Source: Lachnospiraceae bacterium | GTDB lineage: Bacteria > Bacillota > Clostridia > Lachnospirales > Lachnospiraceae | Assembly (NCBI GenBank): GCA_017450065.1 | Contig: JAFSYI010000095.1 | Span: forward strand, 1 to 44,199 | Reading direction: 5' to 3' | DNA length: 44,199 nucleotides | Shown here: positions 43,058-44,199 of the stretch, piece by piece | Layout: every line of letters starts with the position of its first letter | Position numbering within the stretch: the first letter of the stretch is position 1 | Translations under genes and position numbers: made by a program | Notes under the pieces: model-generated | What the model was told of the DNA's origin: nothing | Seen by the model: the letters and a program-made list of their open reading frames with translations, nothing else | Database searches by the model: none

Positions 43058-43891
43058 TTAATCTGAATACAGGTATCTGTCCACAAATATCCCGTGAACA
43101 AAAAATCTCTGCTTCTGTGAACCGCTTCCCTGGCATGTCACAAGCGTTATGGAGTTATTGTCCTCATCCGGCTTTGCTTCACATTCCGCCATTGATTTAT
43201 CCAGCGCATTCCTTATATACTGTCTGTATTCCTTTACGGTATCCGGGCTGTAATACATTTCGCTGTCTTTTTTATCTATATAGTATGAATAGATCCGGTA
43301 TCTGTATATCCCGTCCTCCAGAAACATATATATGTAAGGATCATTCTTTACAAGAGACGCATCCTTTCTGATCTTCCTGAGATTACCGAACATTGAACCG
43401 TTCTTCATGGCGTGGCCGTATACAAAGGTATTGAACATTGTCATATCCGGCTTATCTTCACAGTCTATGAAGATACATCCCGCAAAATTGGCCTTATGCT
43501 CAAAGGTATTATGCAGATAATAATCATTATCGGCACCCTGCACGACCGGATAGCTTATCCCGGCCGCCCCCATATACAGCCAGCCTATATAATCTCTGTT
43601 TATCTTCTTGAGCGCCTTATGGTCTATCTCCATATCCGGGAAATCACTACGGCTGTAATTTCGTTTAAATACCCTTGTTTCGTCCTCTTCTTCCGGCTTT
43701 TTCCCTGTTATCTCTTCTTCATGCGGCTGTTCATCCGTCTTCTGCGTATCCGCCCCCACATAGCTTTCAAGAGCTGCATATTCCTCTTCACCCTTCCTGT
43801 ATTCGGAATATGTCCTGAAAAGCATTACAGAGGTTATTATCACACCGAGCGACGCCACAATGATGGCTGCAACTCTTATCCTGTTATCCAT
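43058..43891 (-). CDS. srtB: Class B sortase
   Basis: 277-aa membrane transpeptidase that anchors surface proteins to the cell wall or pilus. A basic start and one TM (about 7-25) give N-in/C-out topology; a charged linker (about 26-90) leads to the catalytic domain. Class B features are SYPVVQGADNDYYLHNTF, GCIFIDCEDKPD and MKNGSMFGNL. The catalytic triad is His160 (FVYGHAMKNG), Cys253 (TLVTCQG) and Arg262 (KQRFFVHGIF). It lies just downstream of a protein with a sorting signal, its probable substrate, but is separated by a terminator and has its own promoter. Confidence 0.93.
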   Translation of the reverse strand: MDNRIRVAAIIVASLGVIITSVMLFRTYSEYRKGEEEYAALESYVGADTQKTDEQPHEEEITGKKPEEEDETRVFKRNYSRSDFPDMEIDHKALKKINRDYIGWLYMGAAGISYPVVQGADNDYYLHNTFEHKANFAGCIFIDCEDKPDMTMFNTFVYGHAMKNGSMFGNLRKIRKDASLVKNDPYIYMFLEDGIYRYRIYSYYIDKKDSEMYYSPDTVKEYRQYIRNALDKSMAECEAKPDEDNNSITLVTCQGSGSQKQRFFVHGIFVDRYLYSD

Positions 43892-43940
43892 ATCTGCCCT
43901 GACTTTTATACTACGACTTATATACTAAACCTTATTCTAT

Positions 43941-43970
43941 AATATAACTCAATCACCAACAGGTTGTCAA
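43941..43970 (-). promoter_or_regulatory. Sigma-A-type promoter of the sortase gene
   Basis: On the minus strand: perfect TTGACA (43965-43970), 18-bp spacer, TATATT (43941-43946), about 50 bp before the sortase ATG. The -35 box lies immediately after the upstream terminator. Confidence 0.72.
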
Positions 43971-43978
43971 AGCAAACA

Positions 43979-44005
43979 GACCGGCGGTTTATACTACCGC
44001 CGGTC
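43979..44005 (-). terminator. Hairpin terminator after the sortase substrate gene
   Basis: Perfect 10-bp GC-rich stem, gaccggcggt (43979-43988) with accgccggtc (43996-44005), 7-nt loop, 36 bp after the stop of the upstream gene. The T-tract on the minus strand is interrupted (TGTTTGCTTTG), so efficiency may be partial. Confidence 0.7.
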
Positions 44006-44041
44006 CTCTTAATATGCTTTTTTACTTTTCAGGGAAATCCG

Positions 44042-44199
44042 TCAGGATTTCTTCCTTTTCCTTCCTGCTATCAGCCATACTATGGTTCCGATGCATGCTA
44101 TCAGCAGTCCAAGCCAGAGTGCTATCGCACTTGCGTCTCCCGTTGCAGGACCTACTCTCGTTCCGAGCACTCCCTTCTTGGGTGCGCTCCTTACTCCGA
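44042..44199 (-). CDS. C-terminus of sortase-anchored surface protein (partial)
   Basis: The last 51 residues of a gene that runs out of the window. The end has the three parts of a cell-wall sorting signal: a motif GPATGD in place of LPxTG, a hydrophobic stretch (ASAIALWLGLLIACIGTIVW) and a basic tail RKRKK. The body of the protein lies upstream (beyond 44199), so its function is unknown. Its neighbour is a class B sortase. Too short for the usual ORF cut-off, but the reading frame is open from the window edge to TGA at 44042-44044. Confidence 0.75.
   Translation of the reverse strand, partial: GVRSAPKKGVLGTRVGPATGDASAIALWLGLLIACIGTIVWLIAGRKRKKS

Noticed and set aside
1-44199. tRNA, rRNA, integrase, transposase or prophage genes
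   Set aside because: None recognised on either strand; gene order and composition look like stable chromosome.

Overview
The window looks like a chromosomal segment of an anaerobic Clostridia member, most likely Lachnospiraceae. This is inferred from gene families and neighbourhoods, not from a marker gene: a class B sortase, a condensation-type acyltransferase paired with a zinc-ribbon membrane protein, a VTC-type polymerase with DUF4956, a potABCD operon, PaaK with an ACT protein, and strong GGAGG-type ribosome binding sites. GC content is moderate and fairly even. I see no rRNA, tRNA, CRISPR array, transposase, integrase or prophage. Almost every gene is on the minus strand; only rqcH (162-1907) and an acyltransferase/DUF6320 pair (21839-23760) are on the plus strand.

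Layout from left to right. (1) 1-127: an inverted-repeat element just upstream of rqcH. (2) 1917-10042, minus: ribD, ribE, ribBA and ribH, followed by a 7TM hybrid histidine kinase and an HD-GYP response regulator. (3) 10194-17055, minus: paaK, a tandem-ACT protein, an SseB-like protein with an EF-Tu-domain-2-like N-terminus, coaBC and an M13 lipoprotein peptidase. (4) 17174-21637, minus: uraA, upp, a nucleoside-diphosphate-sugar epimerase-like gene and an AzgA-type purine permease. A clear sigma-A-type promoter lies upstream of uraA, back to back with the plus-strand acyltransferase promoter. (5) 23797-26822, minus: a long acidic coiled-coil LysM protein and a tandem-receiver response regulator, separated by an intergenic region of about 375 bp that holds a second copy of the left-edge repeat and a long hairpin. 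(6) 27105-30586, minus: VTC-domain protein, DUF4956 membrane protein and DUF4353 surface protein. (7) 30742-35403, minus: potA, potB, potC, potD with overlapping stop/start codons. (8) 35592-43891, minus: a membrane EAL protein, an uncharacterised single-TM protein, sbcC, sbcD and a class B sortase. (9) 44042-44199: the C-terminus of a sortase substrate.

Functional themes are cofactor synthesis (FMN/FAD, CoA), nucleobase salvage, polyamine uptake, double-strand-break end processing, cell-surface display and cyclic-di-GMP signalling. The last is lopsided: there are two apparent c-di-GMP phosphodiesterases (HD-GYP and EAL), each with a degenerate GGDEF-like segment, and no intact cyclase. The best candidates for undescribed biology are the acyltransferase/DUF6320 pair, the VTC/DUF4956/DUF4353 operon, the EF-Tu-domain-2/SseB fusion, SbcD with an N-terminal zinc ribbon, and the sortase beside a substrate with a GPATG sorting motif. 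Family names come from motif recognition by eye; no database search was run.
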